Shown piece by piece: positions 21,911 through 33,386 of a stretch of DNA of 64,000 nt. Position 1 is the first letter of the stretch. Each line of letters begins with the position of its first letter. The notes beneath the pieces are model-generated. The model worked only from the letters and a program-made list of their open reading frames with translations, had not been told where the DNA came from and did not search any database. A program made the translations under genes and the position numbers. Where the stretch lies: contig BSBM01000186.1 of NCBI GenBank assembly GCA_027924585.1, positions 9,410,001 through 9,474,000 on the forward strand, written 5' to 3'. This DNA is from Larix kaempferi (lineage: Eukaryota; Streptophyta; Pinopsida; Pinales; Pinaceae).

Positions 21911-22970
21911 CAGTCAAAGGAAATTGCAGGATTAAATATGTTTTCAGTTGGAACCAGCTCTGCTATGCCAAAAGATGAAAAGGGTAAGAGACCAACAGAA
22001 GAGCCTGAGTGTTTAAGGTTCGAACCAAGGAATGCTCTCTTTATGAAACCTTGGGTAGAAAGTCTCTCACCTACTGAGAGAAGACAACTGCTAGATTATG
22101 CTGACAAGCATGAAGCAGAAAAATACCTCAGCCTCACCTTGATAAAGAAAATACAGTCTAGTCCATTAAAGATGCATATAATGGAACGATGGGAAAGGAT
22201 TGCGTTTAGAGGTTTCATCCAAGCTCTAGAGAAGCTGAAACGATGTCAAGAACTCTAGGTAGATTGCAACCCAGAAAAAGAAGGTCCAGTTTGGTATGTA
22301 GATATCGGAGAAGGTAATCTCACCTGGACAAGTTATAATCTTATATTGCAGTTTTGCCATGAAGAAAGATCTATAGATTTGTGCATATCCAGTCAATATG
22401 AGGAATAAAGCATGGTCGGGATGGACAGAAGTCCTTTTAGAAAAATTCTGCTCCAGAGTTGATTGGCAGAATAGGTGTGCAAATTTTACACTGCATATGC
22501 AAGCCAACATGTAGGTTGCTGACTAGAACAATCTCTGGTTTAAGTTTCTCCTCCAACACCAGGGTGGTCGGTATTCAAAGCTTGAACATACAGTGCATGT
22601 TACCCAAAAATATATCAAAAGGGATCATAAAGGTAACAGAATTGATGTTAAGATCCATAGGCGAACCCTTCCTCTAGATTTCCGTGTGGAATCTATGTTT
22701 GAAAGTGAGTTCATTGGTGAAGCAAGTGATGTGCTGCATGGTTCTGATATTGAAAAATGTTTCACTCCCTGGTTGTGTCCACCTCCACACTTCGACGATG
22801 ATAGTCATATTCCAGAAGATGAATCACAAAACATTGATGCTCTGTTGGAAGCACGAGAGCTCGAAGAATACCTGGCGGATAATGATTTTGACTGTCCATG
22901 TGGCGGACAACCTGTTGGTCCTCCGGGAAATGAAGAATTGTTTTGTGTCTGCCGTTCAGGTGATGATTGA
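21911..22970 (+). pseudogene. Copy A: uncharacterised C-terminal domain after RNase H
   Basis: The frame continues about 350 codons beyond RNase H. It contains a helical segment (SLSPTERRQLLDYADKHEAE), the stretch EGPVWYVDIGEGNLTWTSYN, a basic patch near 22600, and an acidic end with a Cys cluster (CPCGG and, 19 residues on, CVCRSGDD) before a TGA at 22968. Copy B carries the same region. I do not recognise a domain. Possible roles are a translational transactivator or nucleic-acid-binding function by analogy of position, but nothing in the sequence proves this. A TAG at 22256 and a frameshift near 22360 disrupt it. Confidence 0.6.
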
Positions 22971-23241
22971 TGTAAATATTTACTTTATGTCATTTAATGG
23001 AAGCCGTAGTGGACCGGTAATAGTAGCTCCACTTTGTAAAGCTTGTCGGGAATCTGTCTCCCGCTTTGTCGTGTCATGGTCCTTTGTTTGATGCCTGTCG
23101 GCCATGTCGATATTTGGGTCCCCATATGGCACTACCTCTAAGGGATGAGATAATAGTGGTGTGTCCCACCACTACCCCGGAATCATTGCTTTTTTTACTG
23201 GTTGGTGCTAGTATGTTGTTACCGAGTAACTGGCTAGGATG

Positions 23242-23250
23242 TTATTTAAG
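23242..23250 (+). promoter_or_regulatory. Copy A: candidate pregenomic RNA TATA box
   Basis: TTATTTAAG, followed about 30 bases later by the repeated ATTCGAGTC motifs, is upstream of the poly(A) signal. The same motif is preserved in copy B (26886-26894, minus). Confidence 0.5.
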
Positions 23251-23657
23251 AGAGACCCCGGCTCTCATTTCATTCATTCGAGTCCATTCGAGTCTTTGCA
23301 TCGAGCAAGTAATCCGCTCTACAAGTTTGAGTCTAGAGTGTCAAGCGTTCCAATAGTTGGAGCTCTGCGAGTCATAGAGAGTCCAGAGCCGAAGCTGTAT
23401 GCTCTGCAGGTTGCCTATATGGTATAACACTGCATCAGAAAGCTAAAGCTTGTTCTGTAACATTTGTCATTCAAGTCTTAGGGTGTTAGTAGCTATATCA
23501 CCGTGCCTCCAAGAATCCTACAGGACGTTCCAGTTGTACTAGTTCAGATTGCTAAAAGAGCCTGTGACATTGTAGCTAGACACATAGTGTGTTTGCAGTG
23601 ATGAGCTTCGCCCTCCGAAGCCGATCTGTCTGTCTGTAAAAGTTGCTTTCAATATTG

Positions 23658-23663
23658 AATAAA
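23658..23663 (+). terminator. Copy A: poly(A) signal of pregenomic RNA
   Basis: AATAAA lies about 410 bases after the TATA-like motif and 70 bases before the primer-binding site. It is preserved in copy B (26473-26478, minus). Confidence 0.55.
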
Positions 23664-23733
23664 ATATCTGATGATGCTGTGGATCATGCTGTCAAAGAAT
23701 TGAAAAGAAGTTAAAAATCGGTCTTGGTGCGTT

Positions 23734-23746
23734 TGGTATCAGAGCC
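23734..23746 (+). other. Copy A: tRNA-Met (initiator) primer-binding site
   Basis: TGGTATCAGAGCC contains the 12-base complement of the 3' end of plant initiator tRNA-Met, the minus-strand primer of caulimovirids and many LTR elements. Confidence 0.9.
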
Positions 23747-24042
23747 AGAAAGCAGTGTTAATTTGGTATATGTTTTCTTCTTTCCAATCTGAAGTTTATG
23801 GATGTATGCATAATATCTACTCAATCTGCTACAATTGTTTGAAGTTCATTTTGTTGGTTTAAAACATTCTACAACAGAGTCCTTTAGGTAGTAGAAATGA
23901 CTACTAAGATGATTGTTGGGTATGTGAGGGTGTAAGAGTTGTCCGATGTCATAGAGGTCGTAATTGCCGAAGCGATAGGCATGTAAATCCTCAGAGTTAC
24001 CGGAGATTGAATTCTTAGTAAGTACTCATCCTCATTAAAAGC

Positions 24043-24870
24043 ATGGACCCTTCAATGGATTCCATTGAGCTTACAAATTTCGAATGTGAATCTGCAAATG
24101 ATACTGAAGTCAGTTTAGCAGAACGTAGGTCATCTACTTTCAATCCTCCTTCTGCTTCAGATTCTTCTTATATCCATATCTCTGTTTCCAATCCATCTGA
24201 AAATTGGCAACTTCCACAAATTCTTCCCAAAGAAGTTTACAGACTCCCATGGTGGAATATCACAGCTGCTACACATATCCGTGTCTCTAGCATAGATGTT
24301 TCTTTTACTGATCGTGATGAACCTGTTCATATAAATCTTTTAGATAAGTGTCAAATCGATTAGGCAATCAAGCAAATTTATAAATATGCTCATTTCGGTG
24401 CAATAAAATTGGGACTTGGTCCTCTTGCCAGACCTCATCTTCCTGTGTCATCTTTATGTTGTATAGTTGATACCCGTCATCGTAAGTTCTCAGATGCTGT
24501 TATAGGTGGATTCACTGCTCCTTTACATGATAGACTAGCCTTTGGGACAATTTATCCCAAGTTCTTTGTTAGTCTCACAGACCCATATATTTATGATCTC
24601 TTGAAATCCTATATTCTCCCGAAAGGTTTTGATTTGGAAACAGGCTCAAATATCATCTAGCTTAAAGGTGGTGTTTGTGTCCGGTTTGGGAATGATACCC
24701 TTCCTCAGCTCCACACTCATGTTCATCAGAGTTCTGCCGAGCATAGCGTGGTGGAAAGGGAAAAATCAAACAACGCTACTCCAATTACTTTTAATTGGAC
24801 TGGCATCAATTATCCTAAACAGTGGGAAATGAAATATACACACAATATACAGAACTCCAAAACCAAGATA
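24043..24870 (+). pseudogene. Copy A: movement protein (30K superfamily)
   Basis: This follows the first ATG after the leader. It contains YKYAHFGAIKLGLGPLARPH and SLCCIVDTRHRKFSDAVIGG, the region around the conserved Asp of caulimovirid 30K-type movement proteins, which line plasmodesmal tubules. Stops lie at 24361 and 24658, and an insertion near 24835 shifts the frame. In copy B the frame continues without a break from the movement domain into capsid, so the movement protein is part of one polyprotein. Confidence 0.8.
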
Positions 24871-26405
24871 GAGTCGCTTCAACCTTTAATGCTCAACCAT
24901 TGACTTTTGATGAAGCTACTAGTTCATTCTGAGTTCCTAACTCACAGCCCACACAGAGATTTACTTCTCCTATTATAAGGTTTGTCTCATCTTCTTCCTA
25001 CAATAATGCTAGGCTTCAAGCCTTATCTGATCAAGTCAGCAAAGCCTCTGATTATTCCTCTGTGAATACCTCTTCTTCGGTCCAACCTTCATTTTCTGCA
25101 TTGTATGATTCAGAGCATAGAGGTCAGCATGCTGCTTGTCAAGCATGCCAAAAATTTAAACAAAACATGCTGCACCAGCGGAAACAGAACCAGAAAGAAC
25201 TCCCTTCCCTAGGTATGTTCTCAGTACTCCCATCCTTAGGAATGTTCTCTCTCCCGAGAGAAGGATCTGGTTTGGAAGTAATGAATACTGGCCAAAGATC
25301 TTTTCTTCTAGGTAGAAATCTGCCTAAAAGTGGTTTTAGACAGTACATTGCAGATGGCCAAACAAAAAGAGAATTTATGCCTTGCAAATCCTCTACTCAA
25401 GAGCAGACTGTTTCTGATGAAGTAAAGCTTGCAAATTGGGGAAATTTGCAACAGATTCATACTGCGCGGAATCTCGATGACATGGCACGAGATATCCTAG
25501 TTCTCAAATCTCAGCGCGTAGAACAAAGAGAGCACATTACAAAAGTTGAAACAAAGCTTGAGTTACTAGATCATCTTTTGCATGACTCGACTCAGATTAG
25601 AATAGCAATTGAAGAAGCTTCTTAGAAGCTTGAAAGAAGATTACGTGTCCTAGAAGACATCTCTGCCAAGACAGAGACTCTAAAAAAGAAACAATATGTG
25701 GTCCCAAACCATGTATTAAAGCTAGCCTCAAAAGGACATAGTAAGAGTCACTCTTTAGGTCAATTCAGTGTCCAAGAAAAACCTAAGTTTGACTTTGGAG
25801 AAAGTGATGGAATTAAAGAAGATGTTGAAGAATGGATTGCTGAGTTTAAAACCTTCAAGCTAGTTTTAGATCCTAAACATCTTGCTAATTTGAATTCTTT
25901 AGATGTTGAATCTTCTAATAGGAGATCTCTTCCTCCTCCTCCTCCTCGCTTTGATACTCACATGACAGATGCCACAGCCGCATCTAGTGGACCTCCGAAA
26001 GTATTCCATTTTGGAATAAACTCCATGAATGATCTACTGTCTCAAATGCCTGAACAACCTGTGCTGAACATCCAGTGTTAGTCCAGAGAAGATATCAAGA
26101 ATTCCATTCAAATGTTAGGCTAGTGGATCTTGTACAAAAAACAATAGGACAACAACCTTACAGGCCAAATGTTGGGTACACAGTTGGTAGCAGGCCTTTC
26201 AGGTCTCGCTTATGATTGGTGGCGATGGTTGCCCCAAGATACCCGCAATGAAATGCTTGTTGCAGATGATGCAGATGAACAAATTCTAAGTGCCTTAGGT
26301 CGAGATTTTTATGGTCTTGAAGATTCTGAAGATTATGATCATCTTGCTTCATTTTTTATGTCTGCACGATTGTGTAATTTGAGTAAAAGTGAAGAATACT
26401 TTAGT
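24871..26405 (+). pseudogene. Copy A: capsid N-terminal half
   Basis: A Ser-rich linker, a Gly/Leu/Pro repeat segment (LPSLGMFSVLPSLGMFSLP), a long coiled coil (about 25450-25690), a Pro-rich stretch (SLPPPPPRFD) and the start of the capsid core (LAYDWWRWLPQDTRNEM) can be read. Stops occur near 24940, 25623, 26079 and 26123. The sequence stops at SEEYF, where the genome circle was opened. Confidence 0.75.
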
Positions 26406-26407
26406 TA

Positions 26408-27164
26408 GATACCAAACGATTTTAACTTCTTTAAAATTCTTTGACAGCATGATCCATAGCATCATCAGATATTTTATTCAATATTGAAAGCAACTTTTAC
26501 AGACAAGCAGATCGGCTTCGGAGGGCGAAGCTCATCACTGCAAACACACTATGTGTCTAGCTACAATGTCACAGGCTCTTTTAGCAATCTGAACCAGTAC
26601 AACTGGAACGTCCTGCAAGCTTCTTGGAGGCACTGTGATATAGCTACTAACACCCTAAGACTTGACTAACAAATTTTACAGAACAAGCTTTAGCTTTCTG
26701 ATGCAGTGTTATACCATATAGGCAACCTGCAGAGCATACAACTTCGGCTTTGGACTCTCTATGACTCGCAGAGCTCCAACTACTGGAACGCTCGACACTC
26801 TAGACTCAAACTTGCAGAGCGGACTACTTGCTCGATGCAAAGACTCGAATGGACTCGAATGAATGAAATGAGAGCCGGGGTCTCTCTTAAATAACATCCT
26901 AGCCAGTTACTCGGTAACAACATATTGGCACCAATCGGTAAAAAAGCAATGATTCTGGGGTAGTGGTGGGACACACCACTATTATCTTGTCCCTTAGAGG
27001 CAGTGCCATATGGGGACCCGGATATCGACATGGCCAATAGGCATCAAACAAAGGACCATGACACGACAAAGCGGGAGACAGATTCCCGACAAGCTTTACA
27101 AAGTGGAGATACTATTACCGGTCCACTACGGCTTCCATTAAATGACATAAAGTAAATATTTACA
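26408..27164 (-). promoter_or_regulatory. Copy B: leader region
   Basis: It is colinear with the copy A leader from the polyprotein stop to the primer-binding site, including the TATA-like motif (26886-26894) and poly(A) signal (26473-26478). It ends within the primer-binding site at the junction with copy A. Confidence 0.7.
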
Positions 27165-28195
27165 TCAATCATCGCCTGAATGGCAGACACAAAACAATTC
27201 TTCATTTCCCAGAGGACCAACAGGTTGTCCGCCACATGGACAGTCAAAATCATTATCCGCCAGGTATTCTTCGAGCTCTCGTGCTTCCAACAGAGCATCA
27301 ATGTTCTATGATTCATCTTCTGGAATAGGACTATCATCGCCGAAGTCTGGAGGTGGATATAACCATGCAGCACATCACTTGCTTCACCAATGAACTCACT
27401 TTCAAACATAGATTCCACGCGGAAATCTAGAGGAAGGGTTCACCTATGGATCTTAGCGTCAATTCTGTTACCTTTATGATCCCTTTTGATATATTTTTGG
27501 GTAACATGCACTATATGTTCAAGCTTTGAATACCGACCACCTTGGTGTCGGAGGAGAAACTTAAACCAGAGATTGTTCTAGTCAGTAACCTGCATGTCGG
27601 CTTGCATATGCAGTATAAAATTTGCACGCCTGTTCTGCCAATCAACTCTAGGGCAGAATTTTTCTAAAAGGACTTCTGTCCATCCGGACCATGCTTTATT
27701 TCTCATATTGCCTGGATCTGCACAAATGACTATAGATCTTTCTTCACGGCAAAATTGCAATATAAGATTATAACTTGTCCAGGTGAGATTACCTTCTCCG
27801 ATATCTACATACCAAACTGGACCTTCTTTTTCTGGGTTGCAATCTACCCAAAGTTCTCGACATCGTTTCAGCTTCTCTAGAGCTTGGCTGAAACCTCTGA
27901 ACGCAGTCCTTTCCCATCGTTCTATTATATGCAGCTTTAATGGACTGGACTGCATTTGCTTTATCATGGCGAGGCTGAGGTATTTTTCTACTTCATGCGT
28001 GTCAGCATAATCCAGCAGTTCTCTTCTCTTAGTGGGTGAGAGACTTTCATCCCAAGGTTTCATAAAGAGAGCATTCCTTGGTTCGAACCTTAAGCACTCA
28101 GGCTCTTCTGCTGGTCTTTTACCCTTATCATCTTTTGGCTTAGCAGAGCTGGTTCCAACTGAAAACATATTTAACCCTGCAATTTCCTTTGACTA
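27165..28195 (-). pseudogene. Copy B: uncharacterised C-terminal domain
   Basis: It is the counterpart of copy A 21911-22970 and is open from 28168 to 27578 (about 196 residues, including EGPVWYVDIGEGNLTWTSYN). Downstream a deletion near 27360 removes part of the acidic segment. The Cys cluster region remains (27170-27260). A TAG at about 28193 separates it from RNase H. Confidence 0.6.
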
Positions 28196-28819
28196 CATCA
28201 CCTCACGAGTTAACATATCAGCTAAACAATTTAGGTAACCTGGTTTATACACAATATCAAAATAAAAATTTGACAACCAGATAAACCACTTAAGAATCCT
28301 ACTATTGTTCTCTGCCATGAGATTTTCATTTTTAAATATACTAGGCATTATCTTAAGATTTGTTCTGATTGTAAATCTGACTGGTTTTAAAAACAGTATA
28401 AAGTGCTGGATTGTTTTCTTTACAGCGAGGATTTCCTTATGGCTGCTTGGGTAGTTCAATTCAGCTGATTTGAATGAACCAGAGCCATATCCACAGATAT
28501 TCTCTCTACCATCAATATCTTCAAGAAGAACACCACCCCAAGTGGTATATGAGGCATCTGTCTCTATTATCAACTTACATGTTCCCTGTGGCAGATGGAG
28601 GGCAGGAAATACTTTGGCCTTAATCTTATTCACCGCCAAAGTCATAGCATCAGACCATGGAACTGGGTTCTTTTTCAATCTCTGCTGCAGAACATGAATG
28701 TCTGTAGCTTGACCACGATAGAACGATATGATATAGTTAAGACTACCAAGAAATCTTTACAACTGTGTTTTATCAAGAATCTTTTCAAGAAAGTGCTCGA
28801 AAGAACTAAGAACATGCTT
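28196..28819 (-). pseudogene. Copy B: RNase H
   Basis: It shows IETDASYTTWGG, SSHKEILAVKK and CLADMLTRE in order. The region is open from 28678 to 28193, with stops just upstream (near 28750 and 28820) in the connection domain. Confidence 0.85.
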
Positions 28820-29857
28820 CTACAACACTACCTGACCTTTTTGTATTCTGAAACCAAGAAAATCCATCTCGGTTTTTCCAATTTCCATTTTGCTTTCTGA
28901 TAAAACCAATCCATGCTTATAAACAAGATCATAGAATTTTTGGAGATGCTTGAGATGATCCTGGAGATTTCTTGAACAAGTGAGGATATCATCAATAAAG
29001 ACCACTAACCATGGGATATCCCTAAAAATATCTTCCATTCGTTTTTGAAACTCAGAAGGGGCATTGTTGACACCGAATGGGAGGACTTTCCATTGGTATT
29101 GACCATGTGGAACTACAAAGGCTATTTTGAAGCGATCCTTTGCTTCAATACCAATTTGATAGAATCCAGACTTAAGATCAAACTTACTGAAAATAGTGCA
29201 ACCAGTTATTTTCTGCAGCAAACTGGCTTTGTCTGGAAGTGGGTAACGGACTTTTTGCAGAACACTATTGAGAGGTTTGTAGTTGACGACAAGGCGGGGC
29301 TTACCTATCTTTTGCTCAGAGTGTTTGTTGACCACAAACGCTCTACAAGCCCAAGGGCTCTTGGAGGGTTCAATTAATCCTTTCTGCAAAAGCTCTTTTA
29401 TCTCTTTAGAACAAAACTCTCTCTCAGAAGGGGTCATTATTTTGGCTGATGCTTTCATTGGTCTGATCTTCTGAAGGGGATCAAACAACAAAGATACAAA
29501 GTATTTCTCTCTTGTCCAGAATGCATTTGGGCTTTCTGAACAACAATCTTTGATCAACTTGTCTTTTATGGCAGCAAGAGTTTTGTCACTATGGACTTCT
29601 GCATATGCTATGCATCTATCCATTTTATTCAGATCGACTAACTTAACAGACTTTACAGGCTGTACAGGAAAAGACTTACATTTTAACACAGGATTGAAAC
29701 TCAACCGAGTGACAACCTCATGACCTTGAACTGTACATAAGAATAACATTTTATTTATATCTATAGAAAATGGACTAACTTTCTGAAGAAACTCAGAACC
29801 TAACACACAATCTTCTTTAAGAATATCTAATCTAAACAGAGACACAGAATTCAACAC
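28820..29857 (-). pseudogene. Copy B: protease C-terminus and reverse transcriptase
   Basis: A 345-residue open frame contains the entire RT core: WACRAFVVNKH, LVVNYKPLN, FSKFDLKSGFYQI and VVFIDDILTCS. It is the longest undisturbed RT in the window. It ends at a TAG near 28820, a few residues beyond the RT core, so no RT-RNase H fusion could be made. Confidence 0.88.
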
Positions 29858-30591
29858 ACCAGAAATCTGTACAGGAAACTCTTTAACTTTACCAGAAAGG
29901 GATACAGGTGATCCTTCTATAGCAGAACCAAACTCATGACTTTTTTCCCAATAAAAAGAAGGTATAGCATTCCCTTTGGCTAAATTAAACTGACATCATG
30001 AATCAATAAGGCAATGTACAGGGTAAGACTTATATTCAGGAGGACAAAACTGTAAAGACACAAAAAGCTTAGGACCTGACAAAGCACCTAAGAGATTAGG
30101 GACTTAAGACTGGGGAGAAGAAGGAGAATGAGGAGTAGAAGAAGGAGATTCTTCTTTCTGTTCAGGGTTCATCATAGCTTGTTCTAAATGTTTGGAAAGT
30201 TCTTCATCAGATGATTGGTCTTTTTCAGCAACCAATACTTTGATCATATCTTTGAGTTCCTCAATTTCTTTCACAAGCTGTTTTACTTTTCCTTGCTTTT
30301 CTTTCAACTGGAGCCTTGGCAACTTTTCTTTGTCTGTTCTATGTGACTGTTTATCATCATGGCCATCAGGGTAATCTTTGTACAGATCTGCAGAATTATA
30401 TCTTACAGAGAGACTTGAAGAAGATACTTTTGCTTTACCCTTTTTCTCTGTTTCTAAAAGACTTTGAAGTCTAGCCTTTTCTTGTCTGAGATCATGCCTT
30501 TTGATATGCCTATAAACTGGTATGACAGAGAGATGGACATCAATATCAGCTAGTTGCTTTTCCAGATCATATTTTGGGATTCAGGAAAACA
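29858..30591 (-). pseudogene. Copy B: coiled-coil linker and protease
   Basis: It contains the coiled coil (30322-30104 open) and a protease whose active-site triplet is broken by a stop directly after Asp-Ser (near 29998). A TAA lies at about 30105. Confidence 0.7.
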
Positions 30592-31171
30592 TATTCAAGT
30601 AAAAATCAAACTCTGGCAGACTACACCCCCCTAAATTTGCATCTTGACTGGAGTCAGACTCGGAGTCAGAGGAGGACGAAGTGTCAGGGGCAAATTTTGC
30701 AAGAGTGACAGGGGATTCAGAATCAGAATCAGAAGAGGACTCATCGGGAAGATAGAGGATTTCTCCAGAAGGAGGAGGAGAATTTACAGAGACTTCATGT
30801 AGATCCCACCATTCAGGATCTAGACCTTTGCAGAGAGCAGCAAGACGGGGCCCGAACTTTCGTTCTGGACACTTGGCTGCCCAGTGATCAGACTTACCAC
30901 AAATGAAATGAGCATTCTTTTTCCCTTTCTCATGCCTACGCTTGACGAATCGTTTGGATTTATATTTGGGATTTTTGTAAGAATGTCTGGATTTATACTT
31001 TGACTTATGACGGTAAGGTTTATTAGGGTGATAAAGGGGCTCAGAGGAATATAACTTTTTCTTTTTCTTACATTTTCAAGATTCATTGCCAAAATGACCT
31101 CTATTATGGGCTCCACACCCCCAATCAGGCATACCGGCAACATCTTTGCAGAAAGATGCTAAGAACATTTG
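30592..31171 (-). pseudogene. Copy B: capsid basic region and zinc knuckle
   Basis: It is colinear with copy A 18900-19519. A TGA (near 31078) breaks the upstream Cys/His cluster. In the CCHC knuckle region the first Cys codons read differently from copy A (near 30895-30910). The 3' TGA at about 30590 is the one shared with copy A. Confidence 0.65.
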
Positions 31172-33349
31172 CTAGTGTCTCTTGAAGTCTTTATTAACCC
31201 TTTTTTCCAAGCAATGCTCTTGCCATGTTTCCAATATGTGAGCATGAAGCTGGGCTAGTGATAAGGAACGAAGCTCGACTTTCTTGTCCTTGAGAGCTTG
31301 TTCAACGGCATCAGGAACATGTCCTGGGAAACTTCTCAAATAATGCTTCAGATAAGCTGGATTTCCTGATTTGCCTGAGGAAATCAATAATTTTTGCATA
31401 TAACAAAAGTATTCTTCACTTTTACTCAAATCACACAATCGTTCAGACATAAAAAGTGAAGCAAGATGATCATAATCTTCAGAATCTTCAGGACCATAAA
31501 AATCTCGACCTAAGGCACTTAGAATTTGTTCATCTGCATCATCTGCAGCAAGCATTTCATTGCGGGTATCTTGGGGCAACCATCGCCACCAATCATAAGC
31601 GAGACCTGAAAGGCCTACCAACTGTGTATCCAACATTTGGCCTGTAAGGTTGTTTTCCTGTTGTTTTTTGTACAAGATCCACTGGCCTAACATTTGAATG
31701 GCATTCTTGATATCTTCTCTGGACTGACACTGGATGTTCAGCACAGGTTGTTCAGGCATTTGAGACAGTAGATCATTCATGGAGTTTATTCCAAAATGGA
31801 ATACTTTCGAAGGAGCACTAGATGCGGCTGTAGCATCTACCATATGAGTATCAAAGCGAGGAGGAGGAGGAGGAAGAGATATCCTATTTGAAGATTCAGC
31901 ATCTAAAGCATTCAGATTAGCAAGATGTTTAGGATCTAAAACTGGCTTGAAGATTTTAAACTCAGCAATCCATTCTTCAACATCTTCTTTAATTCCATCA
32001 CTTTCTCCAAATTCAAACTCAGGTTTTTCTTGGACACTGAATTGACCTAAAGAGTGACTCTTACTATGTCCTTTTGAGGCTAACTTTAATACATGGTCTG
32101 GGACCACATATTGTTTCTTTTTTAGAGTCTCTGTCTTGGAAGAGATGTCTTCTAGGACACGTAATCTTCTTTCAAGCTTCTGAGATGCTTCTTCAATTGC
32201 TATTTTAATCCGAGTCGAGTCATGCAAAAGATGATCTAGTAACTCAAGCTTTGTTTCAACTTTTGTAATGTGCTCTCTTTGTTCTGCGCAATGAGATTTC
32301 AGAACTAGGATATCTCGTGCTGTGTCATCGAGATTCCGCGCAGTATGAATCTGTTGCAAATTTCCCCAATTTGCAAGCTTTACTTCATCAGAAACAGTCT
32401 GCTCTTGAGTAGAGGATTTGCAAGGCATAAATTCTCTTTTTGTTTGGCCATCTGCAGTGTACTGTCTAAAACCACTTTCAGGCAGATTTCTTCCTAGAAG
32501 AAAATATCTTTGGCTAGTATTCATTACTTCCAAACAAGATCCTTCTCTCGGGAGAGAGAAAATTCCTAAGGATGGGATTACTGAGAACATACCTAGGGAT
32601 GGGAGTTCTTTCTGTTTCTGTTTCTGCTGGTGCAGCAATTTTTGTTTAATTTTTTGACATGCTTGACAGGCAGCATACTGACCTCTATGCTCTGAATCAT
32701 ACAAACCAGAAAATGAAGGTTGGACTGAAGAAGAGGTATTCACAGAGGAAGAATTAGAGGCTTTGGTGACTTGATCATATAAGGCTTGAAGCCTAGCATT
32801 ATTGTAGGAAGAAGATGAGACAGACCTTATGAGAGGAGGAGTAAATCTCTGTGTGGGCTGTGAGTCAGGAACTCGGAATGAACTAGTAGCTTCATCAAAA
32901 GTCAACGGTTGAGCATTAAAGGTTGAAACGACTCTATCTTGGTTTCGGAGTTCTGTATATTTCATTTCCCACTGTTTGGGATAATTGATGCCAGTCCAAT
33001 TAAAAGTAATTGGAGTAGCATTCTTTGATTTTTCCCTTTCCACCATGCTATGCTCGACAGAACTCTGATGAACATGAGTGCAAAGCTGAGGAAGGGTATC
33101 ATTCCCAAACCGGACACAAACACCACCTTTAAGCTGGATGATCTTTGAGCCTGTTTCCATATCAAAACCTTTCAAGAGAATATAGGCTTTCAAGAGATCA
33201 TAGATGTATGGGTCTGTGAGACTAACAAAGAACTTGGGATAAACTGTCCCAAAGGCTGGTCCATCATGCAAAGGAGCAGTGAAGCCACCTATAACAACAT
33301 CTGAGAACTTACGATGACGCGTATCAACTATACAACACAAAGACGACAC
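31172..33349 (-). pseudogene. Copy B: fused movement protein-capsid frame, 725 codons open
   Basis: One uninterrupted frame runs from the movement-protein core (SLCCIVDTRHRKFSDVVIGG) through the Ser-rich linker, coiled coil and Pro-rich stretch to the capsid core (YDWWRWLPQ, LRSFPGHVPDAVEQAL), ending at a TAG (31172). It shows that movement protein and capsid were made as one polyprotein, as in caulimovirids with a single large ORF. The apparent ATG at 33349 is internal. The true N-terminus was lost at the junction with copy C. Confidence 0.85.
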
Positions 33350-33386
33350 AGGAAGACGAGGTCTGACAAGAGGACCAAAAGGTTTT

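Larger units (their letters stand above)
22971..24042 (+). promoter_or_regulatory. Copy A: pararetroviral leader/intergenic region
   Basis: This 1.07-kb non-coding region lies between the end and the start of the polyprotein frame. It holds a TATA-like TTATTTAAG (23242-23250), a poly(A) signal AATAAA (23658-23663) and the primer-binding site (23734-23746), in the order expected for a caulimovirid terminally redundant transcript. Small ORFs in it are scattered and unrelated to known proteins. Confidence 0.75.
18714..26405 (+). mobile_element. Copy A: full-length, circularly permuted caulimovirid genome
   Basis: The order is capsid C-half, protease, RT, RNase H, C-terminal domain, leader, movement protein, capsid N-half. 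The left end begins in the codons for SSGKS, and the right end stops at SEEYF. In copies B and C these two segments are adjacent, separated by only about 20 bases. Copy A therefore represents one genome circle of about 7.7 kb opened inside the capsid region. It has about a dozen stop codons and at least two frameshifts (near 22360 and 24835). Confidence 0.88.
26408..33380 (-). mobile_element. Copy B: inverted pararetrovirus copy, movement protein to primer-binding site
   Basis: On the minus strand it runs from mid movement protein (near 33380) through capsid, protease, RT, RNase H, C-terminal domain and leader, and ends in GTTTGGTATC (26408-26417 in reverse), the first half of the primer-binding site. 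It lacks the N-terminus of the movement protein. About 10 bases just before the site are missing relative to copy A. The coding part stays in a single frame from 33349 to 27578 with only nonsense breaks, so it is the best preserved copy in frame terms. Confidence 0.88.

Noticed and set aside
28595-29474. Plus-strand ORFs over copy B (and minus-strand ORFs over copy A RT)
   Set aside because: They are antisense shadows of the RT and RNase H frames, and the same shadow peptides recur in both copies.
30820-31143. A 107-codon minus-strand ORF in copy B
   Set aside because: It is an out-of-frame reading of the capsid basic and zinc-knuckle region. The same shadow appears at 18984-19280 and 35487-35810.
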